From CAZGMJ01 sp964526785 (lineage in GTDB: Bacteria > Planctomycetota > Phycisphaerae > Sedimentisphaerales > Anaerobacaceae), in NCBI GenBank assembly GCA_964526785.1, contig CAZGMJ010000016.1, forward strand, positions 1-64,000: 64,000 nucleotides of DNA, written 5' to 3'. The translations under genes were made by a program, and so were the position numbers. Each line of letters opens with the position of its first letter. Positions within the stretch are counted from its first letter, which is position 1. Positions 25,845-34,292 of the stretch are shown piece by piece. The notes under the pieces were generated by a model. That model had not been told where the DNA came from. It saw only the letters and a program-made list of their open reading frames with translations, and did no database searches.

Positions 25845-27164
25845 ATGGCGACACAACTACAAACAGCACGAAACGGTTCAACAAGTAATGCAATGCAGCT
25901 TGTCGCCGAGGCCGAAGGGCTTTCGGTCGAGCGTGTGCGGGAGGAAATTGCGGCCGGACGGCTGGTGATTCCCGCAAACATGCAGCACCTTGAGGCGAAT
26001 CTCAGACCCGCGGGCATCGGGCGTGCGCTTTCGACGAAAGTCAACGCCAATATCGGTACGAGCAGCGATCGCTCGACGATCGACGAGGAGATCGAGAAGA
26101 TGCGGGCGGGGCTGGAGGTCGGCGCCGATGCGATGATGGATCTTAGTACGGGCGGCAATCTGGACGAGACGCGAGAGCAACTGCTGGCGCATTGTCCGGT
26201 GCCATTCGGTACGGTTCCGATCTATCAGGTGATCGAGAACAGGAGCGTTGAGGACATCAGCGCGAAGATTATTCTGGAGACTGTCGCCAAGCAGGCCGAA
26301 CAGGGAGTGGACTTCTTTACGATTCACGCAGGGGTGTTGCGCGAGCATCTGCCTTTACTGGAGAACCGGGTGGCGGGTATCGTAAGCCGAGGCGGGGCGC
26401 TGCTGGCCAAGTGGATGCTGCATCACGGTCGACAGAATCCGATGTACGAAATGTTCGACGATCTGTGCGATATCATGGTTCAGTACGACGTTTGTTTTTC
26501 GCTTGGTGACGGATTGCGGCCGGGCGCTATTGCCGATGCGACCGATGCGGCGCAAATCGCGGAACTAAAGACGCTGGGCGAGTTGACACAGCGTGCGCAG
26601 GAAAAGGGCTGCCAGGTGATGGTGGAGGGGCCCGGACACGTGCCGTTCGATCAGATTCAGTACAACATGGAGATCCAGCAGGAAGTATGCAACGGTGCGC
26701 CGTTTTACGTGCTCGGTCCGCTGGTTACCGATATTGCGGCGGGCTACGATCACATCACCTCGGCTATCGGCGGCACTGCGGCCGCTTTCTACGGCGCTTC
26801 GTTCCTTTGCTATGTGACTCCCCGGGAGCATCTCGGGCTTCCGAACGCCGATGATGTTCGGGCAGGCGTGGTGGCGGCCAAGATCGCCGCTCATGCGGGT
26901 GATGTGGCCCGCGGACACGGCAATGCAGCCCAGCGGGACAGAGAATTAAGCGCCGCGCGAGCCAATCTCGACTGGGATACGCATCTCGAGATGGCGCTCG
27001 ACTCGAAACTTGCCCGCAGGATGCACGAGGAAGCGTGCAAGGAGGGCGAGGCCGGCGGGCAGCAGAGCGCGGATTACTGTTCGATGTGCGGCAAGGCGTG
27101 GTGCAGCGTACGGATCAACAGGGAATTGCGCGACGCGATACGGACGGCCGACGCTGCGAAGTGA
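25845..27164 (+). CDS. thiC: phosphomethylpyrimidine synthase ThiC
   Basis: The radical-SAM enzyme that rearranges aminoimidazole ribotide to hydroxymethylpyrimidine phosphate in thiamine biosynthesis. The 439-residue protein shows family blocks: NANIGTSSD near residue 65, MDLSTGGNLDETR near 99, FTIHAGV near 158, SLGDGLRPGAIAD near 218, MVEGPGHVPFDQI near 258, and the [4Fe-4S] motif C-x2-C-x4-C at Cys412/Cys415/Cys420. It is the shorter bacterial form without the N-terminal extension of the 600-residue type. The TPP riboswitch and terminator upstream confirm the assignment. The ribosome binding site is weak. Confidence 0.98.
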   Translation: MATQLQTARNGSTSNAMQLVAEAEGLSVERVREEIAAGRLVIPANMQHLEANLRPAGIGRALSTKVNANIGTSSDRSTIDEEIEKMRAGLEVGADAMMDLSTGGNLDETREQLLAHCPVPFGTVPIYQVIENRSVEDISAKIILETVAKQAEQGVDFFTIHAGVLREHLPLLENRVAGIVSRGGALLAKWMLHHGRQNPMYEMFDDLCDIMVQYDVCFSLGDGLRPGAIADATDAAQIAELKTLGELTQRAQEKGCQVMVEGPGHVPFDQIQYNMEIQQEVCNGAPFYVLGPLVTDIAAGYDHITSAIGGTAAAFYGASFLCYVTPREHLGLPNADDVRAGVVAAKIAAHAGDVARGHGNAAQRDRELSAARANLDWDTHLEMALDSKLARRMHEEACKEGEAGGQQSADYCSMCGKAWCSVRINRELRDAIRTADAAK

Positions 27165-27203
27165 CGACGGACCGCTCGTTCGGTGGCGCTGATTGAGGGA
27201 TGT

Positions 27204-27887
27204 ATGGCCAGAGGCACCATCCTGATTGTCGAAGATGACCGCGATATCGTGGAGATGATCGAGTACAATCTCCATGAGGAGGGGTACGAGACGTCCGCAG
27301 CGTTAGACGGCGAGACGGGCGTGGAGCGGGCGCGCAGGGAGCGACCCGATCTGATTATTCTCGATATCATGCTGCCGGTGCACGACGGTTTCGAGGTCTG
27401 CCGCATGCTGAAGAGCGACCACCGTACCAGCGGCATACCGATCATCATTCTCAGTGCGAAGTCCCAGGAGATAGACAAGGTTACCGGGCTGGAACTCGGC
27501 GCCGACGACTACGTCACCAAGCCGTTCAGTCCGAGGGAACTGATCGCGAGAATCCGGGCGATTCTTCGGCGCGGTTCGGCCAACGGTTCGGGCGAGAGGC
27601 TGGAAGCGGGCGAGGTGGTGATCGACCGGGAACGGCACAAGGTTTCGGCAGGGGGCCGGGAGATCGCGTTGACGCACACCGAATTCAAGGTTCTCGAAGC
27701 GCTTGTGCGGCGTGCGGGTGCGGTGCTGTCCCGGGAGATAATCCTCGATACGATCGGGGCCGACGACAACATGGTGTGCGATCGTACGGTGGATGCGCAT
27801 ATCAAGAGTCTGCGGCGCAAGCTGGGCGACGCACGCGACTATATCGAGACGATTCGCGGCGTGGGGTATCGGTTCAAGGAGGTGTAG
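27204..27887 (+). CDS. phoB: PhoB-like OmpR-family response regulator
   Basis: A 227-residue two-domain regulator. The receiver domain has the acidic pair Asp11/Asp12, the phospho-acceptor Asp54 (LIILDIMLP) and Lys106 (YVTKPF). The winged-helix DNA-binding domain runs from about residue 130 to the end (HTEFKVLEALVRRAG ... DRTVDAHIKSLRRKLG ... VGYRFKEV). TGAGGG precedes the ATG at 27204. The histidine kinase starts at the base after its stop, and a Na/Pi cotransporter, PhoU and a PHO-box array follow, so PhoB is the best name within the OmpR family. It should bind the PHO-box repeats when phosphorylated. Confidence 0.88.
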   Translation: MARGTILIVEDDRDIVEMIEYNLHEEGYETSAALDGETGVERARRERPDLIILDIMLPVHDGFEVCRMLKSDHRTSGIPIIILSAKSQEIDKVTGLELGADDYVTKPFSPRELIARIRAILRRGSANGSGERLEAGEVVIDRERHKVSAGGREIALTHTEFKVLEALVRRAGAVLSREIILDTIGADDNMVCDRTVDAHIKSLRRKLGDARDYIETIRGVGYRFKEV

Positions 27888-29312
27888 ATGTCCGGCAAGA
27901 TCCTCTGGAAATTTCTCGGTGCTTTCATCTTCATCAGTCTGATAGCAGTGTTCCTGCTCGACTTTATTGTCACGCTGAAGCTCCAGGACCATTTCGAGGA
28001 TCGCATCGTGGACGAGTTGCGGAACAACGCGATGATGGTGGCCGAGATCATCCATGACGATCTGCAGTCGGACCATCTTTCGGACATACGGCGCCAGGTC
28101 GCTGATCTGGCCGGCAAGCTGGATATGCGCATTACGGTTGTAGACCGGCAGGGGAATGTGTTGGGCGACTCGGCCGAGGATTATGCCAAAATGGAAAATC
28201 ATGCGGGGCGTTTTGAGATAGCCGAGGCGATGGACAGCGGATTCGGGCAGAGCACGCGGCCGAGCGAGACTCTCGGTTATCCGATGAAATACGTGGCGGT
28301 GCGCGTCGACGGGGCGGACGATCCGCTTGGAGTGGTTCGTTTTGCGTTGCCGCTGTCGCAGTTGCGTCTCGAAAAGCAGTTGGTGTATCGGATCATTCTC
28401 GTCAGCGCCGCGATTTCGATTCTTATCAGTTTCGGCGTAGCCTATTGGGTTTCGCGGAGCATAACGTCTCCGATCAGACGGATCCAGCGAGCCGCCGAGC
28501 AGATTGCCTGCGGGCAATTCGGTGCGACCGTCAGAGTGTCGAGCAGAGACGAGTTGGGGCAGTTGGCCCGGTCGCTGAATGCGATGTCCTGTGAATTGCA
28601 GCGAAAGATGGAGAATCTCAACCGGATGCATCGCTTGCGAACGGATTTTCTGGCCAGCGTCTCTCACGAACTCAAGACTCCATTGACGCTTATTCGCGGG
28701 TATATCGAGACGCTGGAAGGGCGGGCTATCGAGGACAGGGATAAGGCACGGCGATTCGTCTCAATCATCAAGAATCATGCGGACCGTTTGAGCAACATCG
28801 TAGATGATCTGCTGCAATTGAGCGAACTGGAGCTTTCCGAAAGCGGTATCCGGAAGGTCCCGTTTGATCTGCGGGATGTGATCAACGAGGTTACGCTCGG
28901 TTTCGGCCATGCGCTGGAACAGAAGAAGCATGATTTGAAGGTGCGTGCGGAGGGGAGCGATTTCAAAATCAGCGGCGATTCCGGGAAGATCGAGCAACTT
29001 CTGGTCAATCTTATCGACAACGCCATCAAGTACACCGAACCCGGCGGCGCAATCGAAATACGGCTTACGGAGGGCGACGAGCGGACCACGATCCGTGTTC
29101 GGGACAACGGAATCGGAATCAGCCCGGCACATATCGATCGCGTATTCGAGCGGTTCTACAGAGTGGACAAGGCGCGCAGCCGGGAACTCGGGGGGACGGG
29201 ACTGGGGCTCGGCATAGCCAAACACATCGTACTGGCCCACGGGGGCGAGATTCGCATAGACAGCACTCCGGGTCACGGGACCGAGGTCGTTGTCGTACTG
29301 CCGAAATCATAG
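27888..29312 (+). CDS. phoR: PhoR-like membrane sensor histidine kinase
   Basis: A 474-residue kinase: membrane segment at about 5-28, an exported sensor region (29-166), a second membrane segment (167-187), HAMP (about 188-241), the dimerisation domain with phospho-acceptor His260 (SVSHELKTPLT), and the catalytic ATPase domain (about 355-474) with NLIDNAIKYT, RDNGIGISP and GTGLGLGIAKHIV. AAGGAGG ahead of the ATG overlaps the end of the regulator gene, so the two are translated together. There is no PAS domain between HAMP and the kinase, unlike many PhoR proteins. It partners the regulator at 27204. Confidence 0.9.
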   Translation: MSGKILWKFLGAFIFISLIAVFLLDFIVTLKLQDHFEDRIVDELRNNAMMVAEIIHDDLQSDHLSDIRRQVADLAGKLDMRITVVDRQGNVLGDSAEDYAKMENHAGRFEIAEAMDSGFGQSTRPSETLGYPMKYVAVRVDGADDPLGVVRFALPLSQLRLEKQLVYRIILVSAAISILISFGVAYWVSRSITSPIRRIQRAAEQIACGQFGATVRVSSRDELGQLARSLNAMSCELQRKMENLNRMHRLRTDFLASVSHELKTPLTLIRGYIETLEGRAIEDRDKARRFVSIIKNHADRLSNIVDDLLQLSELELSESGIRKVPFDLRDVINEVTLGFGHALEQKKHDLKVRAEGSDFKISGDSGKIEQLLVNLIDNAIKYTEPGGAIEIRLTEGDERTTIRVRDNGIGISPAHIDRVFERFYRVDKARSRELGGTGLGLGIAKHIVLAHGGEIRIDSTPGHGTEVVVVLPKS

Positions 29313-29334
29313 GTTCTCTTTTCGCCCTTCGGTT

Positions 29335-29388
29335 TTCACACGTTTTTCACTTTCCATTCACGCAGCCTTCACGCCGGCGGTTTATACT
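29335..29388 (+). promoter_or_regulatory. PHO box array with -10 element
   Basis: Four copies of TTCAC-N lie at 29335, 29346, 29357 and 29368, exactly 11 bases apart (TTCACA, TTCACT, TTCACG, TTCACG). This is the period of PhoB/PhoP-binding direct repeats. TATACT at 29383-29388 follows as a -10 element with no good -35 hexamer, the usual layout for activator-dependent PHO promoters. It drives the Na/Pi cotransporter and PhoU genes. Confidence 0.85.
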
Positions 29389-29414
29389 CTGCCAAACGCC
29401 ATGAGGGACCGATC

Positions 29415-29990
29415 ATGAAGAAAAAAATCAGCGTGCTTCTAAAACTCATTGCCGTGGCGGGTCTGCTTTACTGCTTTCTCGTCAGTATCGGTTTGATGGG
29501 GGATGCCTTCAAGGGCTTCGGCAAAGACTTTGCCCAGGAACTGATTCGTACGACGAACAATCCCTTCATCGGGCTGTTCATCGGCATTCTGGCCACCAGC
29601 CTCATTCAAAGCTCTTCCACGACCACGTCCATCGTGGTGGGTATGGTGGGAGCGCAGATAGTCGTTGACGGGGCCGCCCAGCCCGTGCTTTCGGTTCAAA
29701 ACGCGATCCCGATCATTATGGGGGCGAATATCGGGACGACTGTCACCAATACGCTGGTTTCCATGGGGCACGTGGGGCGCAGGGAGGAGTTCCGGCGGGC
29801 GATCGGGGCCGCAACGGTTCACGATTTCTTCAATCTCATTTGTGTAGCGGTGCTGTTTCCCCTCGAGCAGGCCACGCATTTTCTGGAGCGTGGGGCGACG
29901 CGGATGGCGGCGGCGTTCGAGGGGGCCGGGGGGGGTCAGCTTCACCAGTCCGGTCAAAGCGCTTACCAAACCAACGGTGCATCTGATTGA
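29415..29990 (+). CDS. Na/Pi cotransporter, N-terminal half (frameshifted)
   Basis: This 191-residue reading frame is the first half of a NptA/PNaS-type sodium-dependent phosphate transporter. A short basic start is followed by hydrophobic segments and the first QSSS motif (SLIQSSSTTTSIVVGMVGA, residues about 61-79), then GANIGTTVTNTL near 104. The frame is lost at a run of eight G (29928-29935). Past it the residues (GGQLHQSGQSAYQ) no longer look like a transporter, and a stop follows at 29988. The second half continues in the next frame. Removing one G gives a single protein of about 382 residues, normal for the family. GAGGGAC precedes the ATG and the PHO box lies upstream. Confidence 0.85.
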   Translation: MKKKISVLLKLIAVAGLLYCFLVSIGLMGDAFKGFGKDFAQELIRTTNNPFIGLFIGILATSLIQSSSTTTSIVVGMVGAQIVVDGAAQPVLSVQNAIPIIMGANIGTTVTNTLVSMGHVGRREEFRRAIGAATVHDFFNLICVAVLFPLEQATHFLERGATRMAAAFEGAGGGQLHQSGQSAYQTNGASD

Positions 29991-30564
29991 AGACGCCGCT
30001 CACGCGGTCACGGGGTCGGGTCTGTTCAGTTTTATCGTGATGTTGATTCTCTCAATTTTCATACTGTTCTTTGCGCTGTATTTCATCGTCAAATTGATGA
30101 AGTCGCTCGTGGTGGATCGGGCCGAGATCGTACTGAACAACGTGATCAGCAAGAGTCCGATTCTGGGTATGCTGGCGGGTTGGGCGTTTACGACCATCGT
30201 TCAGAGCAGCTCGATTACCACGTCTTTGATGATTCCGCTGGTGGCGGCGGGGATACTGACGCTGGAAACGGTGTTTCCCATTACCATCGGCGCAAATGTC
30301 GGCACCACGATGACGGCGATTCTGGCCTCCTTTGCAGCGGATCAGCCGGCGGCGGTGGTGATTGCTTTTGCGCATTTTCTTTTCAACATTACGGGCACGG
30401 TATTGATATATCCGATACGGGCTATCAGAATGATACCGATAACGCTCGCGCGATCATTAGGCGATCTGGCAGCGCGAAAAAGACGATACGCGATCATATA
30501 CGTTCTGGGGCTTTTCTTTGCTTTGCCCATAACGTTGATTCTGATTTCGAAACTCTTCAAATAG
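29890..30564 (+). CDS. Na/Pi cotransporter, C-terminal half (frameshifted)
   Basis: This frame carries the second inverted half of the transporter: hydrophobic segments, a second QSSS motif (TTIVQSSSITTSLMIP), GANVGTTMTAILAS, and a closing membrane segment (FFALPITLILISKLF). Coding similarity starts right at the run of eight G near 29935 with VSFTSPVKALTKPTVHL; the upstream part of this frame, back to a GTG at 29890, is Arg/Gly-rich and is not real coding sequence. It has no ribosome binding site of its own. The two halves must be joined for transport, by slippage, by a sequence correction, or not at all if the gene is dead. The stop is 10 bases before the PhoU-like gene. Confidence 0.8.
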   Translation: MGRRGWRRRSRGPGGVSFTSPVKALTKPTVHLIEDAAHAVTGSGLFSFIVMLILSIFILFFALYFIVKLMKSLVVDRAEIVLNNVISKSPILGMLAGWAFTTIVQSSSITTSLMIPLVAAGILTLETVFPITIGANVGTTMTAILASFAADQPAAVVIAFAHFLFNITGTVLIYPIRAIRMIPITLARSLGDLAARKRRYAIIYVLGLFFALPITLILISKLFK

Positions 30565-30574
30565 GGGAATCACA

Positions 30575-31249
30575 ATGTTCAAGAATCTGCTCGGCTTCTG
30601 GAAGGGCAAGGATTTTCTCTCACAGGTATTCGGCGATTTCAAGGATATGCTGGACGATGCCGAGTGCATGTTCGATCTGGTCTGCGACAATCTGCTCGAG
30701 CACACGGAGGATCCCGAGCTGAAAAAGAAAGTGTACGAGATCGACAACCGGATCAACGTGCGGCAGAAGGACATCCGCAAACGGATCGTCGAGCATCTTT
30801 CTCTTCAGCCTACGGTGGATGTGGCGGCGTGTCTGGTACTGATGAGCGTGGTCAAAGACGCCGAGCGACTGGGGGATTACGCCAAGAACCTGTACCGCGT
30901 CACGGAGTTCCTGGAAAAACCGCTCGATCGGGCGCTGTTCGAAAAGTACTTCGGGCAGCTCGATGTGGACATACGCACGCTGTTTGCGCAAACGAAAGAA
31001 GCCTTTATCGAGGGTGATGAAGACAAGGCTCAGTCGGCGTGGGATTACGAAAAACGTATCGCCAAGCTGTGCAACCACGTTGTCACGGAGCTGGCTGACA
31101 GCCAGTTGACCGTGAACGAAGCGGTATGTCTGGCGTTGATTGCGCGGTATCTGAAACGCATCGTTGCGCACCTGGTAAACATCGCGACGTCCTTTATTTT
31201 GCCTTTGAGCGATCTTGATTACTACGACGAGCAGAGACTGCCCGAGTAG
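30575..31249 (+). CDS. PhoU-like phosphate regulator
   Basis: A 224-residue all-helical protein with two PhoU repeats. The first holds VCDNLLEHTEDPELKKKVYEID and VLMSVVKDAERLGDYAKNL (the acidic E/D-x3-D metal signature). The second, more diverged, holds LIARYLKRIVAHLVNIATS. PhoU proteins connect phosphate transport to PhoR signalling and also occur fused to Na/Pi transporters, as the free-standing domain here following the transporter by 10 bases suggests. AGGGGA precedes the ATG. The phosphate gene set lacks PstSCAB in this window. Confidence 0.85.
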   Translation: MFKNLLGFWKGKDFLSQVFGDFKDMLDDAECMFDLVCDNLLEHTEDPELKKKVYEIDNRINVRQKDIRKRIVEHLSLQPTVDVAACLVLMSVVKDAERLGDYAKNLYRVTEFLEKPLDRALFEKYFGQLDVDIRTLFAQTKEAFIEGDEDKAQSAWDYEKRIAKLCNHVVTELADSQLTVNEAVCLALIARYLKRIVAHLVNIATSFILPLSDLDYYDEQRLPE

Positions 31250-31302
31250 GCGTCTTTCTCATCGGCCGCACTGCGGTTCGGGTAGGGAGTTGCGTATGCG
31301 GC

Positions 31303-32403
31303 TTATGTTTTCATGCTGTCGATCTCGATGATGGCGATCGGCAGGAAGATGAAAACGGGCAGCCACGCCCAGAATTCGGGCATGACACGGCCGAAGATGA
31401 CCTCGGTGGCGAGAATGCGGCAGACGAATGTCGTGACAAAGCAGGCGGCTGTGATGCCGAAGCTGATGACGATGGCGGACTTCATGCCCTTAGGGTCGCG
31501 GCAGACGAGTATCGGCAGACTGATCATCAGGAGGACCAGGTTCAGGATCGGATCCGTGACACGGTAGTGTTTCTGCCCGTGCAACTCGGCGATGTCCTTT
31601 ATCTTGGTGCCCTGAGCGGCCAGGGCCGAGAGTTCGGCGGAACTGAGCATCGTTTTGTGGTCGGACTTGCGTCGTATCGGGATATCGCGGGGCAACAGGT
31701 CGCCGGAGTCGTAGTAGGGCAGGGGCCGGGGACCTCGCTCGGCTCCCTTGGCACTGTATTGCCCGTTGACGAGAATCCACTTCTTCTCCGCAAAGTTGTA
31801 CACGGCCTTATCGGCGGAAATTCGCCCTGTGACCTCCCAGATGACCGAGTTGGGTTTGAGTTCTCTGGTGAGGATCGTTGGGTAGTGCATGGTTGCGGTG
31901 GCGACGTCGAATCGCTGGGAGCAAATAAGCGAGCCGTACTCATCTTTGATGAACCAGATGTCGTAGGCCTCTTCTCCGGGCAAATCGTCGTGATTTCGCA
32001 CGAGTCTGTCGGCCAGCGGCGGAATGATGAGTTCCTGATCGACGATGAGTACGCCCGTCAGGATTATGGCGAGGAGGACGACGGGGCCTATGACTCGTTT
32101 GAGGCTGACGCCTGAGGCCATTATAGCTATCAGTTCGCCGGAGCGCACCATCCGTCCGAAGGAGAACGATGCCGCGACGACCGTCATCATGCCCGCGAAA
32201 TCACGGAAGTAGAGCGTTGTGTGGAGGGCGTAATACCTGAGCATGTGGGTCAGGACATCGTAGGTGGTGCGGTTTGCCTGTTCGGTGAATTCATCCAGAT
32301 TAACGAAGAGATCGATGATAATGCGCAGGCCGATCAGCACGGAGAAGGCAATGACGTATCCGACAAGGAAGTTCTTTACGATGTATCGGTCCAGTATCTT
32401 CAC
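31303..32403 (-). CDS. LptG-type YjgP/YjgQ family permease
   Basis: A 366-residue member of the LptF/LptG family, the membrane subunits that pull lipopolysaccharide out of the inner membrane toward the outer membrane. Start VKILDRYIVKNFLVGYVIAF is the classical cytoplasmic helix and first membrane segment; further segments lie at about 60-80 and 100-120, then a periplasmic beta-jellyroll, then three C-terminal segments. The GTG start at 32403 follows the stop of the partner gene by 2 bases, and AAGGA sits just before that stop. The frame continues upstream, but that part overlaps the partner gene. Length is normal. Confidence 0.88.
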   Translation of the reverse strand: MKILDRYIVKNFLVGYVIAFSVLIGLRIIIDLFVNLDEFTEQANRTTYDVLTHMLRYYALHTTLYFRDFAGMMTVVAASFSFGRMVRSGELIAIMASGVSLKRVIGPVVLLAIILTGVLIVDQELIIPPLADRLVRNHDDLPGEEAYDIWFIKDEYGSLICSQRFDVATATMHYPTILTRELKPNSVIWEVTGRISADKAVYNFAEKKWILVNGQYSAKGAERGPRPLPYYDSGDLLPRDIPIRRKSDHKTMLSSAELSALAAQGTKIKDIAELHGQKHYRVTDPILNLVLLMISLPILVCRDPKGMKSAIVISFGITAACFVTTFVCRILATEVIFGRVMPEFWAWLPVFIFLPIAIIEIDSMKT

Positions 32404-32405
32404 CG

Positions 32406-34010
32406 CTACGTCCTTAGCAACCGGTGATAAAGAAGTGCCGTCAGTGTTGCGAGAAAGCCGACGCCGGCCCACATCACTATGATGCCCATTTCGATGTTGC
32501 TGCCGAGATTCTCGGCCACGTTCTTGCCGCTCATGATACAGACGATGAGGACCGCGGCGGGGATGCAACTGGCCCCGAATGCGGTCAGCAGATGGCCTCC
32601 CCGCTTGATGATTCCCAGTCCGATGCCGATCAATATCATGGGGATGCAGCCGATACCGAAGGACAGGCGGGAGTGCATTTCGCTTCTGATTCGGGCGAGC
32701 GTCTTACGAATGGTGTAGTTGAGATCGTTGCGGAGTCTCTCCAGTTCGGGAGATGGGTCTTCAATCTGGGCAACGGGTTCGGCCAGTTTTCTCGCCATGA
32801 GGGCGTTGTCGCGGCTCTTGTAAAGGTGCGTTATCTCTTCCACGCTTGCAGGCACGACCAATCCGCGTACGATATGCGTCATCGGCAATTCGCCCGTTTC
32901 CTCGATGCGCGGGTGCGAGAGGTGCATCATCAAAGTAGGCGTGAGTCCTTCGACGTCGAGTTGCAGAACGGCGGTCGGACAATGAAACGTTCTGGGTGGC
33001 GTATCCTCGTTGAGGTCCTGTTCCATGACGGTGACGTTATCCGCGAGCAGGATGGTGCCGTCGGCATGGACTTCGCAGCGGTCTGCGGTGAATTTAACGG
33101 ATTTGGCGCCGCTGTAGAGACGGTAGAGGCTGTCCGGGCTGCGGTCCAAAGTGCTGCGTATCTCCCGTGCCAGCAATTCCATCATGATTTGAGCGTAGGT
33201 TTCCCGGGCAATTTTGGCGATCGGATAGAACCGGGTCAGCCTTGCGCGGATAGCCTTCATCTGCTCGACCTTTTTGAATTTGATTGCGTCTCCGAGCAAC
33301 GATCCGAATTCGAGCAGGAAGCCGGCGCCGCCCATTGTGAACCCCTGTGCGTCCATGGTTCCTATTTGTGCGACCCGATAGGGGGCGATGTGGACTTCGT
33401 TGAACTGGCCCCGCGACTGAAAGGTTATTCGGGCGCTCTCGGCGGTGATGATTCTCCCGATTTGGCCGCCTTCGATTTCGGCGACAACAATGCCCAGCAG
33501 GGCATCGTTTTCGTAGCTCACGTCGTCGGCGTAGATGTAATGACGGTCGTCCGGCACTTCGTAATAGCCGCGGCGTTCTATATTGCGAAACAGGATTTGC
33601 TTGGCGTCGGCTTTGAGAGATTTTTCGGCGAGGTGCACGAAATAGGGCATGACATGGAAGCTCAAAAGCAAATTGGCGATGGCGACCGCGATAGCCAGCG
33701 CCAGGCCGGGATAGATTATGGTCATCAGGCTGACGCCGCTGGCGCGACAGGCGTCGAGTTCGTTGTCGCTGGCGAATCGGCCGTACACCAGCGCTGAGGC
33801 AAACAGCGCCGCCATCGGCAAAACGAAGGTCAGCGTGATGGGCAGGAAGTACACGATCAGATGGAGGACCTGACGGGGACCGACGCCCTGTTGCTGCACG
33901 GGCTGGAGGATGCTGCCGAGGCTCAGAATAAGCGTCAGGGCGATGGCAGCAAGCAAGAAGACCCTGAGCAGTTCGCGAAATACGTATCTATGCAGCGTGA
34001 AAACCATCAT
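32406..34010 (-). CDS. LptF-type YjgP/YjgQ family permease, enlarged
   Basis: A 534-residue YjgP/YjgQ permease. It starts with LHRYVFRELLRVFLLAAIALT, typical of the coupling helix and first membrane segment; further segments are near 50-70 and 97-118, with three more near 440-530. The periplasmic part spans about 300 residues, against about 150 in the downstream partner and in most LptF proteins, so it has an inserted region. The partner gene begins 2 bases on, so the two form the LptFG pair of the LPS exporter; the ATPase LptB is not in the window. Its presence implies an outer membrane with LPS or a similar lipid. Confidence 0.85.
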   Translation of the reverse strand: MMVFTLHRYVFRELLRVFLLAAIALTLILSLGSILQPVQQQGVGPRQVLHLIVYFLPITLTFVLPMAALFASALVYGRFASDNELDACRASGVSLMTIIYPGLALAIAVAIANLLLSFHVMPYFVHLAEKSLKADAKQILFRNIERRGYYEVPDDRHYIYADDVSYENDALLGIVVAEIEGGQIGRIITAESARITFQSRGQFNEVHIAPYRVAQIGTMDAQGFTMGGAGFLLEFGSLLGDAIKFKKVEQMKAIRARLTRFYPIAKIARETYAQIMMELLAREIRSTLDRSPDSLYRLYSGAKSVKFTADRCEVHADGTILLADNVTVMEQDLNEDTPPRTFHCPTAVLQLDVEGLTPTLMMHLSHPRIEETGELPMTHIVRGLVVPASVEEITHLYKSRDNALMARKLAEPVAQIEDPSPELERLRNDLNYTIRKTLARIRSEMHSRLSFGIGCIPMILIGIGLGIIKRGGHLLTAFGASCIPAAVLIVCIMSGKNVAENLGSNIEMGIIVMWAGVGFLATLTALLYHRLLRT

Positions 34011-34198
34011 TACTGTCTATATCGCCTTTCGTGCTCCCGACATTGGCGGATCGCAGTGATCATATTTGCCCCATACTATTGAGAACGCTCCGCTTTGCAA
34101 TCAAATTATCAGGTAAAGAGGGTGACGGACGCGGCGACCGGCGGCGGTTTGATTGATACGGCGGGGCAGATAGCTTTTCTGTAATGTGCGAGTCCTAT

Positions 34199-34227
34199 TT
34201 GACATGCCTAAGGCATTAGCATATAAT
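34199..34227 (+). promoter_or_regulatory. perfect consensus promoter with palindromic spacer
   Basis: TTGACA (34199-34204) and TATAAT (34222-34227) are exact consensus hexamers separated by the optimal 17 bases. The spacer contains the palindrome ATGCC-TAA-GGCAT (34204-34216), which may be a repressor operator. Transcription would start near 34234, ahead of the OLD-like gene at 34293. Confidence 0.75.
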
Positions 34228-34292
34228 ACCTTATCGGCCTCAGGGCTGTGTTTCGTACTATTGGTAGCTACCCGGCTTGGAGGATTGCTGCT

